From an uncultured Actinomycetes bacterium (lineage in GTDB: Bacteria > Actinomycetota > Acidimicrobiia > Acidimicrobiales > Ilumatobacteraceae): a stretch of 45,719 nucleotides of DNA. The translations under genes were made by a program, and so were the position numbers. Positions 30,841-39,246 of the stretch are shown here, in pieces. Location of the stretch: assembly GCA_903872155.1 (NCBI GenBank), contig CAIQJP010000021.1, positions 1 to 45,719 of the forward strand, given 5' to 3'. The notes under the pieces were generated by a model. The model did no database searches. It saw nothing but the letters and a program-made list of their open reading frames with translations, and was not told the DNA's origin. The first letter of the stretch is position 1. The number at the start of each line of letters is the position of its first letter.

Positions 30841-33747
30841 GTGAATCCGCAAGCGAAACAATGCTCGGTGTGTGGAGCGATCTCTAAACGTGCATCAAGT
30901 TCCCGCTGCCTCAAGTGTGGGAGCACACATTTCACATTTGAGACTGAGGCCGTCGCAGACACTGAAGAAGTCGCAGACAAAGAACAAGTAGCAGACAAAC
31001 AAGAAGAAGTAGTCAGTAAGTTATTACCCCCAGTAGTTGTTGTGCCTCCAAAAACAACTGATTTCATAGACACGACTCCACAATCAAGCGTTGAAGGCGA
31101 ATATCAAGTTCTGACGGAAGCAGCACGAAATTTCACAGATTCACTGTCTCAAGCACGTTGGAATAAAACGTTAGAGCGACAGAGAGAACTTGATTCGGAG
31201 AATCAAAGAGTTCAGCGAGAAAAAGCCATCTTAGGAAACCAGTTCGCTGATTTACGGAAAGAGCTATATGAACAGGCCGTATCTTCATTTATTGCGCTTG
31301 ATCAACAACTGAATGAAATAGAAAGCGATGTAGGCACCGGAACATTTACGCAAGAGGAAATCAATTACGAATCGATAGGTGCTCGGCCAAGAACCGAATT
31401 GGTCAGAGTGGGCGGTATTTCTGTCGGCACCAATGCCGAGAATTCTCGTAGAACTGCATGCATAGTACCTTTACTCAACGCAAGTAATCTTGTGATTCGA
31501 GTTCAACGAACTGAACAAGCGGCCAACCTAATCCAAGGAGTTCTGACCAGACTCCTCGTGCAAAATACGCCCGGTCAACTTTTATTGAATGTCATAGACC
31601 CTGACGTGACGTCCATTTGTTCCCCCTTCGTACGTCTACGCGATATCAACACCGCTCTTGCCCCGAAAATTGCGTCAACTGATCAAGAAATTGACGCACT
31701 ATTACGGTCAATCAAAGAATCAATGACTCAGAACAGTCAGGTTCTGCAAGGAGGATGGGATTCTCTAGGCGAATTTATTGATGACCGACGTGGCGAAGAA
31801 AAAGTCCCATTCCAAGTCCTGGTTATTTTGGGACGCGAAAAGCAGCGCAATAAATCAAGGGACGAATTGCTGCAGATCATTCTTCGTCAAGGACCCAAGC
31901 TTGGGATATCAACCATTGTGGTGGATTCAGCCGATGTTGGTGACAAACAGAATCTTGAATTGGACGAGACAAACTCGGAAGTCATCGACCTCAGAGGAAA
32001 CGCTCGGTGGATGCGTTTCCCATTGTTGGAGTACTCACCTGATCAAGCGCCTTCAAACTCCCAAATCAGGCAGGCGTGTGAGGTTGTTGCCCGATCTGCA
32101 TTAGTAGAAAGTGCTCCACTCATTGACCTTGACAAACTCATTCCACCCGATCGAGAGATCTGGCGGAAGAGTTCTGCTGATCGAATTGATGTGTTGGTAG
32201 GACGTGGTGGCGCAGAGACAGTTGCATTCACTTTGGGAGACTCCAAAGAAAACCTGCACAATGTGCTCATTGGTGGCACCGTCGGAACTGGTAAATCAAA
32301 TCTGCTTCTGACAATGATTTATTCGATAGCAGCGAATTACTCGCCTGAAGAGGTCGAAATGTACCTTCTGGATTTCAAAGAAGGTGTTGAGTTCGCACGG
32401 TTCGCCAGGAAAGATTCGTATCTGCCGCATGCAAAGATTGTCGGAATTCAGGCCGACGCACGATTAGGGCAAGGAGTTTTAAAAGGAATTCTGAAAGAAC
32501 TTGAAAAGCGATCAAAGATTCTTCTTGAACATAACGTCACGAATCTCGCGAACTATCGAGCAGAGACAAACAAATCGATGCCACGAATACTCGTCGTCAT
32601 CGACGAGTTTCAAGAATTATTCAATGACGAAAATGTGGCGAGCGAAAATGCCGACCTATTAGAGAGTGTCGTCCGGCGCGGAAGATCATTCGGTATTCAC
32701 GTTGTCTTAGCTTCTCAGACAATTTCTGGAATTAAGGGTATGGCCAGAAATCAAGACGCAATCTTTGATCAGTTCAGAGTCAGGATCGCGCTTCGCCTGA
32801 ATCGTGATGAATCTCAGGTTATTCTCGAACGCCAAAATTTTGGAGCCAGTGAATTGAGGAATCGTGGAGAAGCAATTTTGAATACCGAAACAGGCCAACT
32901 TGTGGGGAATCGACACGTTGTAGTCGCATACGCTTCTGACCAGACAGTTAATCAATTGACTCAGCGTTTCCACGATCGTGGAAAATCAGAACAACCGAGA
33001 GTCTTGCAACGTGGTGTTCTTGCAAACCCAGAGCATTACAAACGCCTACTTGATGCCCAAGATTCATCAAAGTCGGGGGTCATCGGATCGTCACTTCTGT
33101 TTGCCGAAGGTCCAGTTGAGTTCAGTGACATTGGTTCGGCAGGACGCCACATCGTGATGGTTGGCGATGGTGATCGCGAAGCAGTCGGAATAATTCATGC
33201 ATTCACGGACTCACTGAGTTTCAGAATGAAAAGTGATTTGCAGATCATTGTTTTGAACAAAGCACATGATGCGGCAGAGGAACATTTGAATCGAAGTCTT
33301 TGGTTCAAAAATCTGCGCAGTCATGGAAGTGATGTTGATGAAATCGAATGCATTAGTGAAGTGGAATCCCTCATAGAAAGAAAGCGCGGAACTACTACTG
33401 TGATTCTCGCGTTTGGCATGCACGATCTTCCAGAGGACACAAAAAATGAGAGGATTACTTCCCCAGAAATTCTGAAAGAAATTGCTACCAACGGCCACAA
33501 GAACGGGATTACATTTTTTGGCTGGTGGCAAAATATTGCGCCACTTACCCGACAATTCGGCTATGAATGGAATCGTCAGTTGCTCGGGCGAATCGTTCTC
33601 AAAACAGAACAGTCGACAATTAGAGAGGTACTTGGCTCGGGCTACTTCGGACTTCGGACCATTTCTGCCCGTGCGTTGTTTCTTGATGCGTCTGGCGACG
33701 CTTCAGCTGAGTTTTTGATTCCCTATTCCGCAATGAGCGAGGAGTAG
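30841..33747 (+). CDS. FtsK/SpoIIIE-type ATPase with N-terminal zinc ribbon
   Basis: I prefer the GTG at 30841, two bases after the previous stop (968 residues); a GTG at 30781 would overlap that gene by 58 bases. A zinc ribbon (CSVCG...CLKCG, residues 7-30) is followed by an acidic repeat (VADTEEVADKEQVADKQEE) and a coiled coil. An ATPase-like domain without P-loop (about 190-390) precedes the active FtsK domain: Walker A GGTVGTGKSNLL near 477, LLDFKEGVEFARF, Walker B RILVVIDEFQELF near 582, RRGRSFGIHVVLASQT. A third degenerate ATPase-like domain fills the C-terminus. No membrane helix, unlike FtsK or EccC. It may pump DNA or protein. Confidence 0.85.
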   Translation: MNPQAKQCSVCGAISKRASSSRCLKCGSTHFTFETEAVADTEEVADKEQVADKQEEVVSKLLPPVVVVPPKTTDFIDTTPQSSVEGEYQVLTEAARNFTDSLSQARWNKTLERQRELDSENQRVQREKAILGNQFADLRKELYEQAVSSFIALDQQLNEIESDVGTGTFTQEEINYESIGARPRTELVRVGGISVGTNAENSRRTACIVPLLNASNLVIRVQRTEQAANLIQGVLTRLLVQNTPGQLLLNVIDPDVTSICSPFVRLRDINTALAPKIASTDQEIDALLRSIKESMTQNSQVLQGGWDSLGEFIDDRRGEEKVPFQVLVILGREKQRNKSRDELLQIILRQGPKLGISTIVVDSADVGDKQNLELDETNSEVIDLRGNARWMRFPLLEYSPDQAPSNSQIRQACEVVARSALVESAPLIDLDKLIPPDREIWRKSSADRIDVLVGRGGAETVAFTLGDSKENLHNVLIGGTVGTGKSNLLLTMIYSIAANYSPEEVEMYLLDFKEGVEFARFARKDSYLPHAKIVGIQADARLGQGVLKGILKELEKRSKILLEHNVTNLANYRAETNKSMPRILVVIDEFQELFNDENVASENADLLESVVRRGRSFGIHVVLASQTISGIKGMARNQDAIFDQFRVRIALRLNRDESQVILERQNFGASELRNRGEAILNTETGQLVGNRHVVVAYASDQTVNQLTQRFHDRGKSEQPRVLQRGVLANPEHYKRLLDAQDSSKSGVIGSSLLFAEGPVEFSDIGSAGRHIVMVGDGDREAVGIIHAFTDSLSFRMKSDLQIIVLNKAHDAAEEHLNRSLWFKNLRSHGSDVDEIECISEVESLIERKRGTTTVILAFGMHDLPEDTKNERITSPEILKEIATNGHKNGITFFGWWQNIAPLTRQFGYEWNRQLLGRIVLKTEQSTIREVLGSGYFGLRTISARALFLDASGDASAEFLIPYSAMSEE

Positions 33748-33754
33748 ATAGCCA

Positions 33755-35242
33755 ATGCCAAATGAGTCAACGAGCTATCAAAATCTTTTAGAGACTATTA
33801 AGACAATTGTCGCGGTGCCAAACAAATTGACGACGTTACGTACTGCTGAGACTAAGGCTCTCAAACAGTGTGAACAGAAAAGCCAAGAAAAGATTAAGGC
33901 CATTGATGTCCGGGTCGAAGAACTTGACGATCAGTTGCGGCGATATTTATCGCAGGCTCGCCAAGTTGTTGAAAAAGTCGGTTTGAAGGATCTTGTTTCT
34001 TCAGATCTACCTGAAGTCACGAATAGAAATATGTCCTCTCAACCACAGGCAGCATTGCAGTCTTTAGAACGTGCGGCAAATAGTTGGTATCAGAATAAGA
34101 ATCACATGAATGACAGCAAACTCGAAGCTGAGAGACGGCGAATCGCAGAAGAGGAAGCAAAATTCCGAGCGACTGCGCGTCAACAATTAATTCTCGGTGG
34201 TGTTGTGCAGTTTGTCATTTTGCTCAGCTCATTTCTTTTGGCTCAGTACATACTGGAGAACGAGCGTGGTGATTGGTATCTCCTCGCTGCGGCTACTGGG
34301 ATAATCCTGGGTGGTTTATTTGGGAAGCCAGTTTCTATATTTGTGCACATCACTTGTGAATGGAGTGGCACTACTCGTGCGAAACCGAGTTGGCTTGCAG
34401 GATTTATTTCAGCTTGTGGGCTTGGTTTGATGGGTACAGGAATCGGCGCAGTGTTTCTTAAATCGGACTATTCGGCGGCGGCGTATGAAGTTGGTATTGG
34501 CGCATTCTTGATGGTTGTTGCCTTTGATGTTTTGCCAGTCGTGAGAATGAAAGACGAGCAGAATCAGATTTTGGCACCACACCTTTGGGACGGATGGAGC
34601 GGCCTAGCGATTGGGGCATTTCTCTTTGTTCCAGCACTCATAACTTCAAAGACTTCAAATAACGACATGTTTGTCTGGGTTGCGATCGGAACGATGATTC
34701 TGGCCGCGGCTGTCCGTCCTGTTGGACTCATGGCGAGGAAGCTCTTTGGTGTGGTGGTTCGTCGAGCCTTAGAATTTGGTTCAACTTTCGGCTTAGGCAA
34801 AATACGCCCGGGCACGGTTGTTTGGACTTGGATTGATTTTGACTCGGTTGATGAATACGGAGTATCTGGGAAAGACCGTCCCGCCTTGGTCGTGGTATGT
34901 AACGGATCAAATCTGCAAGTCTTGCCGTTAACGAGCAAAGACCACACCTATCGCGATGATGTGATTAGCCTTGGCCGCGGTTCTTGGGACCCACAGGGGC
35001 GAAATAGTTACGTGAAGCTTTCGACACTCTTCAATGTGCAGTCAAAAAGGATTCGTCGTATCGGTGGGCAGGTTGATCGTCAAAGATTTGAAATGGTGCT
35101 CAATTCAGCCAGTCGTTTTCATCCATCGCTTATTCAGAAAAAGAGTGATGGGCTATCGATCAATGTTTCTAATGGCCTGATGAATTCGCTGGGCCTCGGG
35201 CTGTTATGGCTGGTCATTGCCATATTGCTAGGGGAAATTTAG
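33755..35242 (+). CDS. Polytopic membrane protein with coiled coil and PemK/MazF-like domain
   Basis: A 495-residue protein starting 7 bases after the FtsK-type gene; GAGGAG lies in that gap region. Residues 10-140 are coiled coil (ETKALKQCEQKSQEKIKAIDVRVEELDDQLRR). Helices follow at about 146-166, 174-198, 213-235, 246-262, 283-298 and 307-330. Residues 350-455 are a PemK/MazF fold: IRPGTVVWTWIDFDS, KDRPALVVV, VLPLTSKDHTYRDD, then GSWDPQGRNSYVKLSTLFNV and RRIGGQVDRQRFEMVL, all typical of actinobacterial PemK toxins. A last helix (478-493) closes the protein. A membrane-tethered PemK domain without an adjacent antitoxin is unusual. It could be an RNase or a non-catalytic sensor. Confidence 0.75.
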   Translation: MPNESTSYQNLLETIKTIVAVPNKLTTLRTAETKALKQCEQKSQEKIKAIDVRVEELDDQLRRYLSQARQVVEKVGLKDLVSSDLPEVTNRNMSSQPQAALQSLERAANSWYQNKNHMNDSKLEAERRRIAEEEAKFRATARQQLILGGVVQFVILLSSFLLAQYILENERGDWYLLAAATGIILGGLFGKPVSIFVHITCEWSGTTRAKPSWLAGFISACGLGLMGTGIGAVFLKSDYSAAAYEVGIGAFLMVVAFDVLPVVRMKDEQNQILAPHLWDGWSGLAIGAFLFVPALITSKTSNNDMFVWVAIGTMILAAAVRPVGLMARKLFGVVVRRALEFGSTFGLGKIRPGTVVWTWIDFDSVDEYGVSGKDRPALVVVCNGSNLQVLPLTSKDHTYRDDVISLGRGSWDPQGRNSYVKLSTLFNVQSKRIRRIGGQVDRQRFEMVLNSASRFHPSLIQKKSDGLSINVSNGLMNSLGLGLLWLVIAILLGEI

Positions 35243-35333
35243 AAATCTTTGATATTGCTGTCACAAATTTGTTGATGAATCGTTATCTGTAAATGAACGT
35301 TCAAATTGACTATTGATTTAAAGGAGACTGTCG

Positions 35334-35603
35334 ATGGGTGATTATTACCAAGATTTGTCGCGCGTTTTGATGCAGTTAACGATGTGTGCCGACATCGTTC
35401 AAAAATGTGCAAGTAAGTTAGATGCTCTGCAGACAGAGGCACAGGAGTTAATTGCGCTGGTGGGAAAAACAGAGGAAGGTGACACGCAGGCACTAGTCCA
35501 GGCCCTAGCTGCGATATCTGAAGCCAAACCGACAGCGAGAAGCACTTTGGGACCTATTGGTGAGGCACAACAAGCCATCAAGAAGTATATGGACGGTCCA
35601 TAG
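35334..35603 (+). CDS. Small helical protein of unknown function (A)
   Basis: An 89-residue protein with a strong AAAGGAG site seven bases before the ATG, so it is probably made in quantity. Predicted as two long helices around a central turn (QLTMCADIVQKCASKLDALQ; ALVQALAAISEAKPTARSTL). Size and layout resemble WXG100-type secreted hairpins, but there is no W-x-G. It lies 91 bases after the PemK-like gene. It shares size, place and a loosely similar C-terminus with the next gene. Confidence 0.55.
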   Translation: MGDYYQDLSRVLMQLTMCADIVQKCASKLDALQTEAQELIALVGKTEEGDTQALVQALAAISEAKPTARSTLGPIGEAQQAIKKYMDGP

Positions 35604-35658
35604 GCCTTTAGTTATTGAAGTTGAAGATTCTGTTGTCATCGATGAAAGGAAGTACATA

Positions 35659-35925
35659 ATGTCAAAAAAAAGCAATAACGCTGGGGAAATTAATGAGAGA
35701 GTACGAAAACTGGAACAATGGCTCCGAGATATTATGACACTAATGGGAGAGACAGATATCAATCTTAGAAACGCTCTTCTGGATGCTTCGCTAATTTTAC
35801 AGGGGACCGAAAAATTTAACTTACAAGACTTGGAGAGTCCTATAGATTCGGCGAGAAGTTGTTGCATGGGAACTAAAAATAAGACCTACGATGCTTGGCA
35901 AGCCTTGAATGGTTTTAAAGTGTAG
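35659..35925 (+). CDS. Small helical protein of unknown function (B)
   Basis: An 88-residue protein from the ATG at 35659, preceded by AAAGGA eight bases upstream; the longer open frame back to 35557 overlaps gene A and has no such site. Helices (NERVRKLEQWLRDIMTLMGE; LRNALLDASLILQG) and a tail (SARSCCMGTKNKTYDAWQALNGF) with adjacent cysteines. The paired Ser-Ala and A-x-x-A-[IL]-x-x-[FY]-like C-termini of A and B hint at common origin, weakly. It stops 10 bases before the convergent coiled-coil gene. Confidence 0.5.
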   Translation: MSKKSNNAGEINERVRKLEQWLRDIMTLMGETDINLRNALLDASLILQGTEKFNLQDLESPIDSARSCCMGTKNKTYDAWQALNGFKV

Positions 35926-35935
35926 AAGTCCCTTC

Positions 35936-35967
35936 TTACTTCAACACCGGAGTGAGAACCGAGAAAA
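35936..35967. repeat. Right flanking repeat at the 3' end of the coiled-coil gene
   Basis: The last nine codons plus stop of the coiled-coil gene, matched in 27 of 32 positions by 26769-26800. The two copies stand in direct orientation about 9.2 kb apart and bracket the Hsp70-FtsK module. Confidence 0.65.
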
Positions 35968-36349
35968 CCGTCATCAGCGCGGCCATACTGCCGATGATTG
36001 TCAAGGTATTCATTCTCATGGAGTGAGCAAATTCGGCCCGAAGATTTGCAAATCCAGTGCGCATCTCGGTGCGTACGTCGGCGAATTCGGTTCGCATCTC
36101 GCTGCGAACATTGGCGAATTCGGTACGTACTTCGGCAAACTGCATGGCGACTTCGGTACGGAAGTTGGCGAACTCGAGTTCCATCTCGGCCTTGGTGAGA
36201 ATGGTGGCTGCGGCGATGTCGTCTTTGGTCGCGAAGCGGTCCCAGTCGATGGGCGGAATGGAGTCCATCAGCTTGGCCGCGTCTTCTTCGCCAAGGATGC
36301 CAACGAATTTGTTCGTGATGCGAAACCGAGTTGTTTCATCAAGTGTCAT
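35936..36349 (-). CDS. Coiled-coil protein with C-terminal membrane anchor (DUF1640-like)
   Basis: A 137-residue protein from the ATG at 36349, which has AAAGG seven bases upstream; an in-frame start at 36412 lacks this. The head (LDETTRFRITNKFVGILGEEDAAKLMDSIPPIDWDRFATKDDI) is followed by 11-residue units (VRTEFANVRSEM, VRTEFADVRTEM) forming a long coiled coil, then one helix (NTLTIIGSMAALMTVFSVLTP) at the very C-terminus. This layout occurs in a multicopy actinobacterial family related to the CCDC90/DUF1640 type, of unknown function. Its 3' end is repeated on the other side of the Hsp70-FtsK module. Confidence 0.7.
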   Translation of the reverse strand: MTLDETTRFRITNKFVGILGEEDAAKLMDSIPPIDWDRFATKDDIAAATILTKAEMELEFANFRTEVAMQFAEVRTEFANVRSEMRTEFADVRTEMRTGFANLRAEFAHSMRMNTLTIIGSMAALMTVFSVLTPVLK

Positions 36350-36462
36350 TGTGTCGCCTTTCTGCAGTGATTTCAAGGCGCAGTAAAACTCAAAGTAATG
36401 ACCGGCCACCACAACTGTGGGAAAGACACACCTATGTACGGCGAACTTGTCGCCGTCTTACA

Positions 36463-39039
36463 TCACTCGGGGTCAGAGTCGGGGGTGGTGGCTGATCCAC
36501 CATCGCCAACACCAGCGAGCTCAATCGCGGCCGGAGGCTGGAAACCTTCGACTGCCTTAAAGCCCAACTGCTTTTCACCGGGACGCTCGGGATCGTCTTC
36601 AACGTCAACAACAATGATCTCGCCGGCAGTGAACTGCTTGTACAAGATCTTCTCGCTAAGCGCATCTTCGATGAGTCGTTGAATGGCACGACGCAACGGA
36701 CGTGCACCCAACTGCGGGTCGTAACCCTTCTCGGCCAAGTGTTCTTTGGCAGCAACGGTGAGTTCGATACCAAGACCCTGGCTTTCGAGCTGACCAGCCA
36801 AACGCACCAACATGAGATCGACCATTTGAATCACTTCTTCTTTGGCCAACTCGTGGAACACAATGACTTCGTCGATGCGGTTCAAGAACTCGGGACGGAA
36901 ATGGTTCTTGAGCGAATCCATGACCTTGTCCTTCATGCGCGTGTAGCTCATGGCTTCGTCGACCTTGGTGAAACCAACATTGGCTTTACGCAAGTCGGCG
37001 GTTCCAAGGTTTGACGTCATGATGATGACGGTGTTGCGGAAGTCAACCGAACGACCCTGGCTGTCGGTCAAGCGACCTTCTTCAAGAATCTGCAACAACG
37101 TGTTGAACACGTCGGGGTGAGCCTTTTCGATTTCGTCGAACAACACCACGCTGAACGGCTTGCGACGAACAGCTTCGGTAAGTTGGCCACCTTCTTCGTA
37201 ACCGACATAACCGGGGGGCGAACCAACCAAACGGCTCACTGTGTGCTTTTCCATGTACTCAGACATGTCAAGTGTGATGAGCGACTTCTCGTCACCAAAC
37301 AAGAACTCACTGAGTGTCTTGGCAAGTTCGGTCTTACCAACACCGGTTGGTCCGAGGAAAATGAATGAACCGCTCGGACGCTTCGGGTCTTTGAGACCTG
37401 CACGCGTACGACGAATGCTTTGCGAGACAGCCTTGATCGCGTTCTCTTGACCGATGATGCGCTTGTGCAGTTCGCCTTCCATGTTGAGAAGCTTCTGTGT
37501 TTCGGCTTCGGTCAACTTGTAGACGGGGATACCGGTCCAGATGCTCAGCACTTCGGCGATACATTCTTCGTCAACTTCGTCGAATAGATCAACACCACTG
37601 GCCTTAATTTCGGCTTCTTTCGCCGCCTTTTCAGCCTGAATGTTCTTCTCTTCGTCGCGCAGACGACTGGCTTCTTCGTAGTTCTGATCTTCAACAGCCT
37701 TCTTCTTGGCCTCTTGCACTTCGGTCAGACGAGTTTCCATCTCTTTGAGATCGGGAGGAGTCTGCATGCGCTTGATACGCAAACGACTACCGGCTTCGTC
37801 AATGAGGTCGATGGCCTTGTCGGGAAGATGACGATCGGCAATGTAACGGTCGGCCAAGTTGGCGGCGGCAACAAGTGCTTGATCGGTAATGGTGACACGG
37901 TGATGTGATTCGTACTTGTCGCGCACGCCACGAAGAATTTCGATGGTGTGGGCAACCGACGGCTCGTCAACTTTCACGGGCTGGAAACGACGTTCGAGTG
38001 CAGCATCTTTTTCGAGGTGCTTGCGGTATTCGTCGAGAGTGGTTGCACCGATGGTCTGCAGTTCACCACGAGCCAACATCGGCTTGAGAATGCTTGCAGC
38101 ATCAATGGCGCCTTCAGCTGCACCAGCACCAACGAGAGTATGAATTTCGTCGATGAACAAAATGATGTCGCCGCGTGTCTTGATCTCTTTGAGAACTTTC
38201 TTCAAGCGCTCTTCGAAGTCACCGCGGTAACGGCTACCGGCAACAAGTGAACCGAGGTCGAGTGTGTACAACTGCTTGTTGCGCAAAGTTTCGGGAACAT
38301 CGTTGTTGACAATCTTTTGTGCGAGACCTTCAACGATTGCGGTCTTACCAACACCAGGCTCACCGATGATGACCGGGTTGTTCTTGGTACGACGCGACAA
38401 GATCTGCATGACGCGTTCCATTTCGCGAGCACGACCGATAACGGGATCGAGCTTCTTCTCACGAGCAAGCTGCGTGAGGTTGCGACCGAACTGATCGAGA
38501 ATTTGGCTGTTGCCCTTTTCGCCGTCTTCGCCTTTAGGAGCACGGTCGCTGCCGGCTTCTTTGCCGCCGCCAGGTGCACCTTCGGTTTTGCCTTGCGGAC
38601 CCTGATAGCCCGACAACAACTGAATAACTTGCTGACGCACACGACTGAGGTCGGCGCCCAACTTCACGAGAACTTGTGCGGCAACTCCTTCGCCTTCGCG
38701 AATGAGACCCAACAAAATGTGTTCGGTGCCGATGTAGTTGTGGCCTAACTGCAGAGCTTCACGTAATGAAAGCTCGAGAACTTTTTTGGCGCGAGGCGTG
38801 AAAGGAATATGACCCGATGGCGACGATCCACCCTGACCAATGATTTCTTCAACTTGCGCGCGTACTGCTTCGAGTGAGATACCCAAAGTTTCGAGTGCCT
38901 TCGCAGCAACACCTTCACCTTCGTGAATGAGACCCAGCAAGATGTGCTCGGTGCCGATGTAACTGTGATTGAGCAAACGAGCTTCTTCTTGGGCCAGCAC
39001 AACAACTCGTCGGGCCCGGTCTGTGAAGCGTTCGAACAT
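36463..39039 (-). CDS. clpC: ATP-dependent Clp protease ATP-binding subunit ClpC
   Basis: An 858-residue ClpC starting [27 protein letters not shown] precedes the ATG by six bases. Two Clp-N repeats (to about 145), AAA module 1 with GEPGVGKTA, the middle domain with a UVR-type segment ([20 protein letters not shown]), and AAA module 2 with GPTGVGKTE and the LGF tail region ([11 protein letters not shown]). The VGF/LGF-like motif docks ClpP, so it should unfold substrates for ClpP. Housekeeping and essential in many actinobacteria. Single-gene unit here, divergent from the sulfatases. Confidence 0.96.
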   Translation of the reverse strand: MFERFTDRARRVVVLAQEEARLLNHSYIGTEHILLGLIHEGEGVAAKALETLGISLEAVRAQVEEIIGQGGSSPSGHIPFTPRAKKVLELSLREALQLGHNYIGTEHILLGLIREGEGVAAQVLVKLGADLSRVRQQVIQLLSGYQGPQGKTEGAPGGGKEAGSDRAPKGEDGEKGNSQILDQFGRNLTQLAREKKLDPVIGRAREMERVMQILSRRTKNNPVIIGEPGVGKTAIVEGLAQKIVNNDVPETLRNKQLYTLDLGSLVAGSRYRGDFEERLKKVLKEIKTRGDIILFIDEIHTLVGAGAAEGAIDAASILKPMLARGELQTIGATTLDEYRKHLEKDAALERRFQPVKVDEPSVAHTIEILRGVRDKYESHHRVTITDQALVAAANLADRYIADRHLPDKAIDLIDEAGSRLRIKRMQTPPDLKEMETRLTEVQEAKKKAVEDQNYEEASRLRDEEKNIQAEKAAKEAEIKASGVDLFDEVDEECIAEVLSIWTGIPVYKLTEAETQKLLNMEGELHKRIIGQENAIKAVSQSIRRTRAGLKDPKRPSGSFIFLGPTGVGKTELAKTLSEFLFGDEKSLITLDMSEYMEKHTVSRLVGSPPGYVGYEEGGQLTEAVRRKPFSVVLFDEIEKAHPDVFNTLLQILEEGRLTDSQGRSVDFRNTVIIMTSNLGTADLRKANVGFTKVDEAMSYTRMKDKVMDSLKNHFRPEFLNRIDEVIVFHELAKEEVIQMVDLMLVRLAGQLESQGLGIELTVAAKEHLAEKGYDPQLGARPLRRAIQRLIEDALSEKILYKQFTAGEIIVVDVEDDPERPGEKQLGFKAVEGFQPPAAIELAGVGDGGSATTPDSDPE

Positions 39040-39142
39040 GCTTAGCCTTTCGTCGAAGTCAGAGGCTTGAAGTTCTGACTTGAAAATCACTCTATCTGTG
39101 GCGGGTGGGGTGAAGAGGTGGCAGAGCACACCAAAAAATGTG

Positions 39143-39168
39143 TGAGACATGACTCAGTGTTTGTCTCA
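39143..39168. promoter_or_regulatory. Inverted repeat in the clpC upstream region
   Basis: TGAGAC (39143-39148) and GTCTCA (39163-39168) flank TGACTCA (39149-39156 region) about 105-130 bases before clpC. It may be a binding site for a clp regulator, but it does not look like the ClgR or CtsR boxes known to me. Confidence 0.25.
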
Positions 39169-39246
39169 GAAAATCCCGAAAAATGGGAATAAATCAAAGA
39201 TTTCTTCAGGGAAATCTCCATGTCATAAACGATCTAAAGTGCGGAG

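Noticed and set aside
30781-33747. Longer FtsK-type protein from the GTG at 30781
   Set aside because: It would overlap the TPR gene by 58 bases, while other overlaps in this operon are four bases, and no ribosome site stands at the right distance.
30841-35925. Canonical type VII (ESX) secretion locus
   Set aside because: The FtsK-type protein lacks EccC membrane helices, the small proteins lack W-x-G, and EccB, EccD and mycosin genes are absent.
35909-36370. + strand frame of 153 residues
   Set aside because: Antisense to the coiled-coil gene, whose minus frame has a ribosome site, heptad-like units and a helix.
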